This document shows, in pieces, positions 45,586 through 55,600 of a DNA stretch of 64,000 bases. The first letter of the stretch is position 1; each line of letters opens with the position of its first letter. The notes below the pieces were generated by a model that was given only the letters and a program-made list of their open reading frames with translations, did no database searches and was not told the DNA's origin. This DNA is from JAZKAR01 sp040389065 (GTDB lineage: Bacteria; Pseudomonadota; Gammaproteobacteria; Burkholderiales; Casimicrobiaceae), in assembly GCA_040389065.1 (NCBI GenBank), contig JAZKAR010000009.1:186001-250000 (forward strand), written 5' to 3'. The position numbers and the translations under genes are program-made.

Positions 45586-45791
45586 TTCATCAATGGTAGT
45601 TCAGCACACCAATCTTCTCTATTCGCAATGGCAGGCGCAAGACGTATTTTTTCGTTTACAACAAAGGGGCGTCCACATCCCGTTAGCAAAAGAGCTGTTG
45701 TAAGTAATCCAAGTTGGGTTTTATGACGCAACACAAATAAGCCACCACGCTCTAAATTCCGTATGCTTTTTTCAATCAATTTATATTTCAT
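45573..45791 (-). CDS. Small lipoprotein, unknown function
   Basis: About 72 residues. The N-terminal basic stretch is followed by LGLLTTALLLTGC, a lipobox with Cys near residue 39, giving a mature lipopeptide of about 34 residues (GRPFVVNEKIRLAPAI). The leader of 38 residues is long for a lipoprotein. The start was set by AAGGAAA 7 nt upstream. It is coupled by overlap to the ferritin-like gene downstream, which suggests a joint role at the membrane, not established. Confidence 0.6.
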   Translation of the reverse strand: MKYKLIEKSIRNLERGGLFVLRHKTQLGLLTTALLLTGCGRPFVVNEKIRLAPAIANREDWCAELPLMKCAI

Positions 45792-45962
45792 ACGATTTTC
45801 CTTAACTAAAACCATGTCTTTTAAGTAGATTACACTCTACTGCTAAAAATATAGAACAAAGTTTTTTCTTTTGCTAGGATGCATGTTCAATCACTAACGA
45901 TCACACCTTAGCGTTAAGGATAAATGCACCAAAACAAAAATTGTTAGCACCAACTATAATAA

Positions 45963-46430
45963 TTATATGGCACTTAATTCAATCTGCATGAGCGTTACTA
46001 CTTGGCCATAATATTCATCTTTGAAAAGCGTATTCCATCCTAAGTTTTGATAAAACGCTTCATTATTAGGAGTAAAAAGATAGAGAGTTTCGACATTATG
46101 CTCTTTTGCTTTTTGCATAACATGCTTTACCAAGCTGCGACCTACCCCTTTACATCTATACTCAGGTGCTACATATACACTTGCAAGCCAAGGGCCTAAA
46201 TTAAGATGGGTATCCATATCATGCGCCACAATTTCTGCTGCACCCATAAGTTGATGCCCCTCTATCGCAAGAAACGTACTAGGGATAAGATCTTCACTTA
46301 AGCTTGATTCAATTCTTTCAACAAATTTTTCCATCCCTGCTCCTGGGCAAAGATAAGCCCATTCTTTATATTGCCATTCCGCAACTTGTTTTATATGGCT
46401 GGGATCTTTTTTTATATTTATAATTTGCAT
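45963..46430 (-). CDS. GNAT family N-acetyltransferase
   Basis: 155 residues. GNAT motif A appears as SVYVAPEYRCKGVGRSLVKHVMQKA near residues 89-113, followed by LYLFTPNNEAFYQNLGW near 121-137. The substrate is unknown. It stands alone, separated by about 150-180 bp on each side. Confidence 0.87.
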   Translation of the reverse strand: MQIINIKKDPSHIKQVAEWQYKEWAYLCPGAGMEKFVERIESSLSEDLIPSTFLAIEGHQLMGAAEIVAHDMDTHLNLGPWLASVYVAPEYRCKGVGRSLVKHVMQKAKEHNVETLYLFTPNNEAFYQNLGWNTLFKDEYYGQVVTLMQIELSAI

Positions 46431-46517
46431 CGATAAGAAACTTAGATAAATGTTGGTTTTTAACTATCTGAATTACATTAGATAAATATTATGTTTTATG
46501 GAAGATGTCTTACAGCA

Positions 46518-46575
46518 AGATATGACCTCTGGCGTGTATTTAGGCAACAATACATACGGCAGAGACCATCATCCT
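46518..46575. repeat. Imperfect inverted repeat near 46.5 kb
   Basis: Arms ATGACCTCTGGCGTGTATT and AATACATACGGCAGAGACCAT (imperfect) around TAGGCAAC, between a GNAT gene and a small hypothetical gene. It resembles the other imperfect hairpins of this window in layout but not in sequence. Confidence 0.45.
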
Positions 46576-46614
46576 TTTTTATAGCGGCTAATCAATTAGG
46601 GTATTAGTAATGGA

Positions 46615-46872
46615 TTAATATATAGACTCTGTAAATTCAGCAATGTCTTCATCGGGAACAACTCCCGTAAAATGATTTTCAAACTCTTCACGCGCTCCAA
46701 AAAAACCGCCCCAAATAGGTTTTTTTGTTTCTGTGGCAGAGTCATCATTTACAGATTCGTAATTCTCATTAAACCAATACTGCATCACCTCTTGCTGCAC
46801 ATCATTATCGGCATTAGCAAGTTGTTTTTCGGAGACTTCACTTCCACTGAACGGATTGTAAAAAAATTTCAT
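46615..46872 (-). CDS. Small acidic protein, unknown function
   Basis: 85 residues, strongly acidic, with aromatic-rich stretches (MKFFYNPFSG, VMQYWFNENYE, IWGGFFGAREEF). No membrane helix or signal. Coding is supported by an intact frame and plausible codon use, but there is no recognised family. It stands alone before the etf genes. Confidence 0.5.
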   Translation of the reverse strand: MKFFYNPFSGSEVSEKQLANADNDVQQEVMQYWFNENYESVNDDSATETKKPIWGGFFGAREEFENHFTGVVPDEDIAEFTESIY

Positions 46873-47000
46873 TTTTATAACATTTAAAATAGTATAGCGT
46901 TAGTAATTTTGCATTTTATTTTACTCACGATAACAATGAGTAGAGATATATGCTGTTATTGTATAGGGTATTACAAAGAAAAATAACTGTCATTATATGC

Positions 47001-47077
47001 TGTGCCATCAATAACACATCATCGCTTGCTTGTTTTGGCGCTTAGCACAAGAATGTCAGCATTATTGATGGCACACA
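47001..47077. repeat. Inverted repeat downstream of etfA
   Basis: Perfect 14-bp arms TGTGCCATCAATAA and TTATTGATGGCACA around a 49-nt interior, 9 bp after the etfA stop. It could act as a 3' end hairpin on the etfBA transcript or be a small palindromic element. Confidence 0.6.
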
Positions 47078-47085
47078 CTAAAAAG

Positions 47086-48051
47086 TTAAACCTGTGCTGT
47101 TAGCTGAGGAATAACTTCAAACAAATCGCCTACTAGGCCGTAATCTGCCACACCAAAAATAGGAGCATCTGGGTCTTTATTAATGGCAACAATCACTTTA
47201 CTGCCCTTCATGCCAGCTAAGTGCTGAACCTGGCCTGAAATACCAACAGCAAAATATAAGTCAGGTGCCACTACTTTGCCAGTTTGACCTATTTGATGAT
47301 CATTACCGATAAAGCCTGCATCCACGGCAGCTCTTGATGCGCCCACAGCGCCTCCAAGTTTATCTGCCAACTGCTCTAACATTTTAAAGTTATCTGCGCT
47401 GCCTACGGCAAACCCGCCTGAAACGACAACACGGGCATTGGTTAACTCAGGTCTACCCCCTTCAGTTATATCTTGCTTAACTAAAGTAGTACCCCTCCAG
47501 GGCGCGGCTGTTGAAGTTATACCAATCATTTCTGGAGCATCTGTTCGTTGATCTGAAACAGGCTCAAAGCAAGTGGTACGAATCGTTAATACATGACGCT
47601 CTTGCTGAGATTCAACCGTTGACCATGCATTTCCTGCATAAATAGGACGAACAAAACGCGTGGGGCTTTCTATCGACATTACTTCAGAAACTTGAGCAAC
47701 ATCTAATAAAGCTGCCACACGGGGTAGAATATTTTTTCCCTGAGCGCTTGCAGCCGCTAAAATATGGCTTGCATTAAACTCCTTAACTACCGCAACAATT
47801 TCCTTTGCCCAGCTTTCAGCCAATGCTACCCCTAGATGCTCACCTGATAGTGCAATTACACGCGCTACACTTTCAAATTTTACCGCTTGCTCTTGTAATA
47901 CTGGCTTTTGTTCGGCATTAGAAAGAAGTAATAAATCAATGCCTACATTTAGCGATTGAGCAAGTTGCGATGCAGCACTTAGCGTTCTTAAAGTAGAAGG
48001 AGAAATTTTTTTGCCATTATGCTCGGCAATTACCAAAATAGGGGAACTCAT
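47086..48051 (-). CDS. etfA: Electron transfer flavoprotein alpha subunit
   Basis: 321 residues. Binds FAD and passes electrons from acyl-CoA and other dehydrogenases to the quinone pool through ETF-QO. The C-terminal FAD domain is clear: GAVGASRAAVDAG near 237-249, QIGQTGKVVAPDLYFAVGISGQVQHLAG near 256-283 and INKDPDAPIF near 292-301. The start overlaps the etfB stop (ATGA). Confidence 0.96.
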   Translation of the reverse strand: MSSPILVIAEHNGKKISPSTLRTLSAASQLAQSLNVGIDLLLLSNAEQKPVLQEQAVKFESVARVIALSGEHLGVALAESWAKEIVAVVKEFNASHILAAASAQGKNILPRVAALLDVAQVSEVMSIESPTRFVRPIYAGNAWSTVESQQERHVLTIRTTCFEPVSDQRTDAPEMIGITSTAAPWRGTTLVKQDITEGGRPELTNARVVVSGGFAVGSADNFKMLEQLADKLGGAVGASRAAVDAGFIGNDHQIGQTGKVVAPDLYFAVGISGQVQHLAGMKGSKVIVAINKDPDAPIFGVADYGLVGDLFEVIPQLTAQV

Positions 48052-48800
48052 AACACCTTTGCCTCTTCTTTAAGCTTTTGAATCAATGCGCCAACTGAAC
48101 CTACTTTAATACCGGCTTTTCGCTCTGGAGGCTCATTTACCTTTATGGTTTTAATACGAGGGTTAATATCAATGCCTAAGCTCTCAGCCTCTATCGTTTC
48201 GATAGGTTTTTTTCTAGCCTGCATAATTTTAGGTAACGATGCAAAACGAGGTTCGTTTAAGCGCAAATCAGCAGTTACCAATGCCGGCAACGTAAGAGAC
48301 AGGGTTTCAGACCCGCCATCAATTTCTCTTGCTACCGTTAAGGTACCATTACCTTCTGCAATAATCTCAGAAGCAAAGGTAGCTTGAGGCCAATTTAACA
48401 AGGCAGCTAGCATTTGTCCGGTTTGGTTGGCATCATCATCAATCGCTTGCTTACCCATAATAATTAGGTCAGGTTTTTCCTGCTCTACAACAGCACGCAA
48501 TAGCTTTGCGACAGCTAAAGGCTGTAGTTCGATATCTGTCTTAACCAAAATAGCACGATCAGCGCCTAAAGCCATAGCGGTACGTAAAACATCTTGCGCT
48601 ATTTCTTTACCACAAGATACTGCTACTACCTCTGTTGCTATCCCTTTTTCTTTGAGTCTAACCGCTTCCTCAATTGCAATTTCATCAAAGGGGTTAGGAG
48701 ACATCTTAGAATGCTCGATATCAACATCGCTATTATCGGGCTTCACTCGAACTTTCACGTTGTAATCAACTACACGCTTCACCGTGACTAGAACTTTCAC
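48048..48800 (-). CDS. etfB: Electron transfer flavoprotein beta subunit
   Basis: 250 residues. It starts with MKVLVTVKRVVDYNVKVRVK, the family N-terminus, and has the AMP-binding signature region MGKQAIDDDANQTGQMLAALL near 122-142 and VTADLRLNEPRFASLPKIMQARKKPI in two blocks near 181-206. First gene of etfBA. Confidence 0.96.
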   Translation of the reverse strand: MKVLVTVKRVVDYNVKVRVKPDNSDVDIEHSKMSPNPFDEIAIEEAVRLKEKGIATEVVAVSCGKEIAQDVLRTAMALGADRAILVKTDIELQPLAVAKLLRAVVEQEKPDLIIMGKQAIDDDANQTGQMLAALLNWPQATFASEIIAEGNGTLTVAREIDGGSETLSLTLPALVTADLRLNEPRFASLPKIMQARKKPIETIEAESLGIDINPRIKTIKVNEPPERKAGIKVGSVGALIQKLKEEAKVL

Positions 48801-49213
48801 TACAAAACCCTTTCAAAATACTTACAGCACCTCTAAATATTACGTAGGTTGCCACAAAATTTCTACAGCTAGACATTACGAACTTCATCATACACATAGC
48901 ATGGTAAAGACCCTTAACGCCACTGGATAAATTTCATACCCTATTTATTCAGGACAAGATGCTTAGACATTATAAAAATCTGTGTCTCTTACCCTTACAT
49001 TACTGTAAAGGTAATACTCCCTTTTTAAACCCTGCCAATTTTGCCTTATCTTAGTTAGAAGATAAAGTGTTTCAAGTTTCTTTACTATAAATATCAAACC
49101 CACTATCCTCTTGCCCTTCTTAAAATGCAAAGGGCATTCCTGAGAATGCCCTTTGTAACTTTATAAAAAGCTTGATTGGCAAACACTTGCCTCTTGAAGA
49201 GGCATTTTCATTA
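48801..49213. other. Intergenic region etfB / DAHP synthase
   Basis: About 410 bp. Contains the aroF terminator at its right and a weak repeat-like string (TAGACATTACGAACTTC) near 48870. No gene is supported. Confidence 0.45.
49127..49152 (-). terminator. Rho-independent terminator after DAHP synthase
   Basis: Perfect 11-bp stem AAAGGGCATTC / GAATGCCCTTT with a 4-nt loop, followed on the minus strand by a T-containing run (GCATTTT). It lies about 60 bp after the stop. Confidence 0.85.
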
Positions 49214-50236
49214 CTAAGCGATAGAACGCCCAATCGCTGCCGCAACACCTTTGAGCGTACCCATAAGCTGTTTAAAGCACTCTGGTGTAAGTGCTTGATC
49301 AGCATCACACCACGCCTCACATGGGTTTGGATGCACCTCTATTAATAATGCATCAGCACCTGCTGCAATAGCAGCTGCCGAGAGCGTAGGCACTAACCAG
49401 GCTTTACCCCCTGCATGAGAAGGATCAACAATAACCGGCAAATGCGTTTCCTTTTTCAGAATCGGTATCGCTGTTACATCTAGCACATTACGATAGGCTG
49501 TTTCAAATGTGCGAATTCCTCGCTCACAAAAAATAATTTGATGATTACCGCCTGAAGCAATATATTCAGCTGACATTAGCCATTCACTAATGGTTGCTGA
49601 CATACCCCGTTTCAAAATAATAGGTTTGTTAATACGCCCTACTTCTTTCAAAAGATCGAAGTTTTGCATATTGCGTGTACCAATTTGAATCACGTCTACA
49701 TTATGCTCATCAAAGGTATCAAGCATTCTGATATCCATTAGCTCCGTTACGATAGGTAACCGCTGGCTATCTGCCGCCTCTCGCAGCATCTTCAAACCTT
49801 CAATACCATGCCCCTGAAAGGTATAAGGACTTGTACGAGGCTTAAACGCCCCGCCACGCATCAATTTCGCACCAGCTTCCTTAACTGCTTTAGCAGCTAA
49901 ATGCATTTGCTCATGCGTTTCTACAGAACACGGGCCAGCAATAATTTGTATTTCGTTCCCGCCGATATTAATACCATCACGTATGGCAATAATAGAATTT
50001 TCTTTATGACCTTCACGCGCTACAATTTTATATTGTTTTACCACATGAATTGCTGACTCCACGCTTTCCATGGTTTCAAACATATCTGGGCTTAATTTAC
50101 GCTCATCGCCGATCGCTCCAATAATTGTGCGTTCAGAACCTTTAGAAATATGCGGCGTTAAGCCTTGTTTGGAGATTTTATCTGCCACTGCGTTAATATG
50201 AGTTTCTGTTGCACTTGCCTGCATGACAATAATCAT
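49214..50236 (-). CDS. aroF: DAHP synthase, AroF/AroA(beta) type
   Basis: Condenses PEP and erythrose-4-phosphate, the first step to aromatic amino acids. 340 residues with an N-terminal ferredoxin-like regulatory domain (1-75), as in the type I-beta enzymes of Thermotoga and Bacillus, and a barrel with IIAGPCSVET near 98-107, LMRGGAFKPRTSPYTFQG near 124-141, IQIGTRNMQNF near 179-189, KRGMS near 208-212 and DPSHAGGK near 268-275. The start has GAGG 7 nt upstream. It may feed trpE elsewhere in this window. Confidence 0.94.
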   Translation of the reverse strand: MIIVMQASATETHINAVADKISKQGLTPHISKGSERTIIGAIGDERKLSPDMFETMESVESAIHVVKQYKIVAREGHKENSIIAIRDGINIGGNEIQIIAGPCSVETHEQMHLAAKAVKEAGAKLMRGGAFKPRTSPYTFQGHGIEGLKMLREAADSQRLPIVTELMDIRMLDTFDEHNVDVIQIGTRNMQNFDLLKEVGRINKPIILKRGMSATISEWLMSAEYIASGGNHQIIFCERGIRTFETAYRNVLDVTAIPILKKETHLPVIVDPSHAGGKAWLVPTLSAAAIAAGADALLIEVHPNPCEAWCDADQALTPECFKQLMGTLKGVAAAIGRSIA

Positions 50237-50645
50237 GACAACCTCGCGTTTATTTTTATATCAATTTTTCAAATAGGGCTTACGCAAAAGTGCTCTAGCA
50301 AAGCAGCACATAGTAACTACGATAAAACTGCTAAAGTGATTTTGTGTAAACCCTAAATCTGTGTAATTTCTCTAACTATTTTTTATATACGATGAAACCA
50401 ACGGCTGCTAATACGCAATACTTCAGCAATACATACATATCGAAAACAGATAAATTTCCAACTCAAGTTAAAAATTTATTTTGCATTGACACATTAAATA
50501 ATTCTTTAAAAACAAATAACAAGTGGTGCGAATCATAGCATGATCTATCTTATAATGGTCGTAGCTAACGTTAGCATCTTTTTAAACTCTTACTGTGCCC
50601 CTATTATACTCTTACAAACGTTTTAAAATTTAAAGAGCTCTATAC
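50237..50645. other. Divergent intergenic region aroF / ygfZ
   Basis: About 410 bp. Holds the inverted repeat at 50275-50354. A TATAAT at 50551-50556 is a possible -10 for ygfZ but has no clear -35 partner. Confidence 0.45.
50275..50354. repeat. Inverted repeat AGGGCTTACGCAAAA type
   Basis: 80 bp with ends AGGGCTTACGCAAAA and TTTTGTGTAAACCCT (13 of 15 paired). AAAT occurs just outside both ends (50271-50274 and 50355-50358). It looks like a second, distinct MITE-like element. Confidence 0.55.
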
Positions 50646-51623
50646 ATGTCTGACCTATGGAATCGCCCAACTGGATTGTGCCCCCTCGATGAATTAATTG
50701 CGCTAGATATTAAAGGCGAGGATGCCCAAACATTTTTACATGCTCAGTTAACGAATGATGTTAAATCGCTTGCAGTAGGCGCAGCGCACTATACCGCTTA
50801 TTGCTCGCCTAAAGGACGCATGCTTGCGAATGGCTATTTAGGGCGGCTTAGTGAGGTGCATTTTCGATGGGTAATACATAGAAGCATTGCTGAAAAGCTA
50901 GTTAAACGGTTATCGATGTTTATTTTACGATCAAAAGTAAAACTAGCTCTTTTAGACACAGCACAGTACTACGGCATGTTACCTATTGAAGTACATGCCT
51001 ATAAAGATCTTTTATTGTCAACTGAGACATCTGTTCGCCCGCCAGAATTATTCTCTATGCGTATTACTGGAAATGATGATAGCTCTACCTTTAGCTTATC
51101 TTACGATCGAACGCTATTGGTTCATACCAATAATGATACGCTTGATACCAGCCACTTACGCTCACGCATTGACTGGGATATTACTAGTATTGCAGCAGAT
51201 GAGGTATTAGTTGAAGAGGCTACCTATGAAGAACTTATTCCACAAATGATTGAATGGGACAAAATAGGTGGTGTAAGTTTTAAAAAGGGATGCTATCCAG
51301 GCCAAGAAATAGTTGCCCGAAGCCATTATCTTGGCAAAATTAAGCGTCGATTATTTAGAGCGCAATTTGAAGGAACGAATGTAGCGATCGGCTGCCCTAT
51401 TACGTTAGTAGAGTCACCTGAACAAAATGTCGGTATTGTTGTACGCACAGCTATTACTGCAAATGGTGGCATACTGTTGGCAGTACTCTCAACAGACAAA
51501 GTAAATGCACAAAGTTTACTGTGCTTAAATAACGAAGAAAAAACACCCCTTAGAGATCTATGCCTGCGTTTTATCTCATCAAAAGAAACACCTTCTGCTA
51601 CCGTTACCTCCTCTGAAGTTTAG
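50646..51623 (+). CDS. ygfZ: tRNA-modifying protein YgfZ (GcvT-like)
   Basis: 325 residues; a folate-binding protein needed for some Fe-S enzymes and tRNA thiomodification. The family motif KGCYPGQEIVARSHYLGKIKRR is near residues 216-237 in two blocks, with the reactive Cys. The N-terminal LDIKGEDAQTFLHAQLTNDV is near 21-40. First gene of a ygfZ-holC-pgpA unit with 2-bp spacing and an overlap. Confidence 0.92.
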   Translation: MSDLWNRPTGLCPLDELIALDIKGEDAQTFLHAQLTNDVKSLAVGAAHYTAYCSPKGRMLANGYLGRLSEVHFRWVIHRSIAEKLVKRLSMFILRSKVKLALLDTAQYYGMLPIEVHAYKDLLLSTETSVRPPELFSMRITGNDDSSTFSLSYDRTLLVHTNNDTLDTSHLRSRIDWDITSIAADEVLVEEATYEELIPQMIEWDKIGGVSFKKGCYPGQEIVARSHYLGKIKRRLFRAQFEGTNVAIGCPITLVESPEQNVGIVVRTAITANGGILLAVLSTDKVNAQSLLCLNNEEKTPLRDLCLRFISSKETPSATVTSSEV

Positions 51624-51625
51624 AT

Positions 51626-52060
51626 ATGACTCAGGTTGATTTTTACGTAGGAACGCCTAACCCATTTGATGTAGTTGCTCAACTATGCCAAAAGGCGCTT
51701 GAACGCAAATGGAAAGTACGCATTCTGACTGCCACTACACAAGAAAGCCTGGCTTTAGACCAGCACTTGTGGCAGCATTCGCCTCTAAGCTTTATACCGC
51801 ACTGCCGCTTAGGAGATGCCTTGCAAGATCAAACACCCGTTTTAATTGGGGAAGATCTTACACATACCGGATCAGCAGATATGTTAATAAACTTACATCC
51901 CGAAGTGCCGCCTTTTTTTGCACAATTTCTCAGGCTTGCTGAAATTGTTACGCACCATGAGGATGCAAAAAACTCAGGGCGTGAACGCTATCGTTTCTAT
52001 CAACAACGAGGATACCCTCTTAATGTTCACTCTTTAGATAAAGCCAGGAAAAACTCATGA
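51626..52060 (+). CDS. holC: DNA polymerase III chi subunit
   Basis: 144 residues. Links the clamp-loader complex to SSB. The family pattern is visible: VDFYVGTPNPFDVVAQLCQKALERKWKVRI at the N-terminus, LWQHSPLSFIPHC near 50-62, and the C-terminal RYRFYQQRGYPLNVHSLDKA. It overlaps pgpA by 4 bp. Confidence 0.9.
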   Translation: MTQVDFYVGTPNPFDVVAQLCQKALERKWKVRILTATTQESLALDQHLWQHSPLSFIPHCRLGDALQDQTPVLIGEDLTHTGSADMLINLHPEVPPFFAQFLRLAEIVTHHEDAKNSGRERYRFYQQRGYPLNVHSLDKARKNS

Positions 52061-52605
52061 TTTTTTTCCGAAAAAAAACATCTCCTCCTTCTACTCAGCG
52101 AAACCTTATTATTGTACCCACCTTTAATTGGGCACTTAGTTCACCCCATTATTTTTTTGCGTTTGGTCTTGGTTCAGGTTTATCTCCGCAAGCTCCAGGC
52201 ACGATGGGTTCTTTAGCTGCTATTCCTTTGTTTTGGCTAAGCGGGATATGGGCGCTACCTGTTCTTTTGCAGTGCTTAGTACTTGCTGTTATATTTGTCT
52301 ACGGTTGCTATGCATGCCACGTTACTGGCAAAGCGTTAGGGGAACCTGATCATGGAAGCATTGTGATTGATGAAGTTTGGGCAATGTGGGTTTTATTATG
52401 TTTTTTTCCCACAAACTTTTTAACGCAGCTCTATATTTTTGCAGCCTTTAGGTTATTTGATATCACAAAACCTCACCCCATTAGGATGCTTGAAAAAAAG
52501 TTTAAAAATGGTTTTGGTGTGATGATTGATGATGGTTTAGCTGCATTTTATGCATTTTTGCTGCTTAAGCTTTTAGTATTTTTGAAGGTGATTACGCTGG
52601 GATAG
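52057..52605 (+). CDS. pgpA: Phosphatidylglycerophosphatase A
   Basis: 182 residues. Dephosphorylates phosphatidylglycerophosphate to phosphatidylglycerol in the inner membrane. SGLSPQAPGTMGSLAAIPLFW near 41-61 is the family motif, and Glu/Asp-containing VIDEVWAMW near 106-114 plus RLFDITKPHPI near 133-143 follow. About four membrane helices. An N-terminal basic extension of about 20 residues precedes the first motif. Confidence 0.92.
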   Translation: MIFFRKKTSPPSTQRNLIIVPTFNWALSSPHYFFAFGLGSGLSPQAPGTMGSLAAIPLFWLSGIWALPVLLQCLVLAVIFVYGCYACHVTGKALGEPDHGSIVIDEVWAMWVLLCFFPTNFLTQLYIFAAFRLFDITKPHPIRMLEKKFKNGFGVMIDDGLAAFYAFLLLKLLVFLKVITLG

Positions 52606-52657
52606 CAACTTCAATTTTTAAGCGTTAAACGTGTAAGATTTTTCATAAAAAACCTTA

Positions 52658-55600
52658 TTAAAGCAATACCTTGGGAAGACTACAGTCGATAACTTTTATT
52701 GCAGTACGATGCTTTTCTTCGGGTGTTAATAATGCTTGAAGCTGAGAAACTAACTCATCTGAAGTTTTGGGTTTCTGACCTGTATGGGGCGATGGATACT
52801 TTAACTTACCATCGAACCACAATACTAGATAAATTCCATAACCATTTGTTTTAGGTTCACGAGTATATTGATTAATTAATTGTTCGCGCAATGCGCTCCA
52901 AATATTTGCATAACTATCTTTTTTAATTTCAACAGGCACTTCAAAATTTTCATAAGAAATAACAACATCAGCTCGCTTATCTTCAATATAGTATCCCTCT
53001 TTTCTAGCAATTACATGTTGGGGCAATAGCGCCTGCAAATCATCAAGTAAAATGTCTCTGCAATCATTTTCAGGCCTGGGCAAGATTAGTTTTTTATTAT
53101 GTTCATCATAGCTCCAGAATTCTCTATATTTATTATTGCTACCGTTATGGATACGCGCAGCCAATTCATCTAAATAATCCTGCGTTAGCGCAAACAGATC
53201 CGCAACATTTGCAGGAGCTTTATTATCAAGAGTCCTCAAAATATCTTGAATGTCAGGATGAGAAAATTTATTCTCTCGCTGAATAGTCATTTGTTCATTT
53301 TTTGCAACCAACAAAGCTTGATGCCATGCTGAAAGCTCTGAATGAGAAATAAGATGAGCTAAAGCAGTTGCAGCCTCATCAGTAGGTATTCCACCCAATT
53401 GATTGATAAACCTGCGTACCAAATCCGCCATACTCATGGCAGAAGAAACCCATCCTTCCTCTTCCAACTGATAAGGCACACACCGAGAGCCTAGCAGATG
53501 AATTTGCCAAGCCAATGCTCCCACATTAAGCCTATGATGAAATGGCCATTTATCACCAAAAGCAGGAAAAAAATCTGCAATCTGCTCAGCGCGCTTTTGG
53601 TTTTTACCTACGTGATGTTCTAATTGTGCTTGAAAATCTGCTGGAGCGATAATAAACCCTGCTAATAGCCAAAGTGTGCGTTGCCCTATATCCAGACTCT
53701 TAGCCTCTAATTTCTGCTGTATCAACATTTTCATCTGGTTATCATTAAGATAACGCAAACCAGCTTTAAGGAGGTACCTAAGATACTGATGCTGCGCTTT
53801 AGATACACGAGATGGAAAACCAGAAAGAAGTGAAGGAACAGCTAGCAGTGCAATTGCAGCATCTCTATCATCGTAAGCTAAATTAGATATCTCTGAAATA
53901 TTTGATTTTCTTGCGCGTAAAAATGACAATGCGTAAGTAATTAATACCCTTGCAACTAATTCTGGTTTATCACGTTTAATATTAATAAACCATTTAGGAT
54001 TTTTTCCAAACCCTACGGTAAATTCCATAGCCACTAATTTTTCAAGCGTGCCCTCATCAAGCTTAGAAATAGTTTCAGGTGCTTCTTCTAAGGCTGTTAA
54101 GCACGCAACACTAAGCCAATGATGTCGGCCTTTAATAGAAGTTTGGATAATATCTTTCAAACTCGGCAAGTCCTCTCTTAAAGGAGCATGGATTAAGCCA
54201 TAAAGAGCATCTTTAATTAATTGCTCATCTTTAAGAAGACCGCGCAATCTATCATACGGTGTATCGCCACGCGAATAGCCACCTAAACGCCCCTTATATA
54301 CTAAAGCTAGATCATGCAACACCTTTGGAGGAGGTGTGCCTGCTCTCAGACTAAATTGATGTTGATAAAAAAAATCTACCCACTGGCTCTGAATAAGTTC
54401 TCTCTTTTTTTTACCTTCCATTACTAAACGCTCTGATTCTTTTTGATATTCTAACAATGTAGAATCAAAAACAGGATTAATAATTTCATCAACCCATGGT
54501 TGAAATCTCGCGTGTATAGCTCCCCATTTATTTAAAGAATCCAAAGAAGGAGTCACGTTACCAAACTCAACTCTTATGGCTTCATGAAACACGCTTTTTG
54601 CAACAATATCATTTTGAATATTTTCAGCTTGTTTCAATAGCCATATACCTAAATCCTTAGGAGGTTTGGCTCCATAAAAACGTTGATACCAATAATAAAA
54701 AAGATTTTTATTATTATTAATTTCTACTTCAGCTCTATTTATACACTCTTGAAGCACTGCTTTATACATTTCAGGATGTGAAGAAAACCAATCAGCAATA
54801 CTCTTAGCATCATCATGGATTCGTATAAAACCATATTTATCGAGTCCAATGCCAAGCCAGTCATATAAACGAGCAGAGGATATATGATCACCATAACTTT
54901 CGATCCCTCGCCTCAATAAGCGTCCCACAACATCTTGTATGTTATAGTCATCTACATCATGCAGTATTTCGTGAGCCACTAACTGATCCAGCAAATCAGG
55001 AAGCATATCATCACGAGATAATGGAATCGTATTTATCCAAAAACTGTAATAACTACCCGCATAATCTGAAAACTTTGAAAGATAAAGATAATTAAATATA
55101 TTTGCTGACTGAATATACGTAGGGTACAACTCACTTAATAATATACCCAATAGATCATGATCAGAGTCCTCTATTATTCCTGCCTGTAAATCATTCAATA
55201 AAGAAAGAAAAACTACGCTGCTTTCAACAGGTGGAGTTACATGCAACCATGCATATAGTGCAGTAGCTCTTAAAGCATTTCTCTGATGACTCTTTCGCAC
55301 AAAAAACTCTAATACCTGCGCTAATTCAGGCAATGGATTACCATGCAAAATAGCCCGAAGCACACATTCTACAAGTACGTTTTGAGCTTCATCATAGGCA
55401 GGATCAAGCAAAATTTTACTAAACTCTTCTATCATATCAGGAGTTGCTAATGCTCCAAATGGCGAAAGCGACCAATGTGCATTGAGTAACCAAGGATATA
55501 TTTTGGCAGCTCGATAAAGCGCATCTAATAAATATTTTTTATCATCCTTCAAAAAATGCTTCACATCACCATAAAGAACAACTGCCACTGGATCAATATT

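Noticed and set aside
45114..45726. Plus-strand frames opposite the ferritin-like gene
   Set aside because: Antisense shadows of a conserved minus-strand protein.
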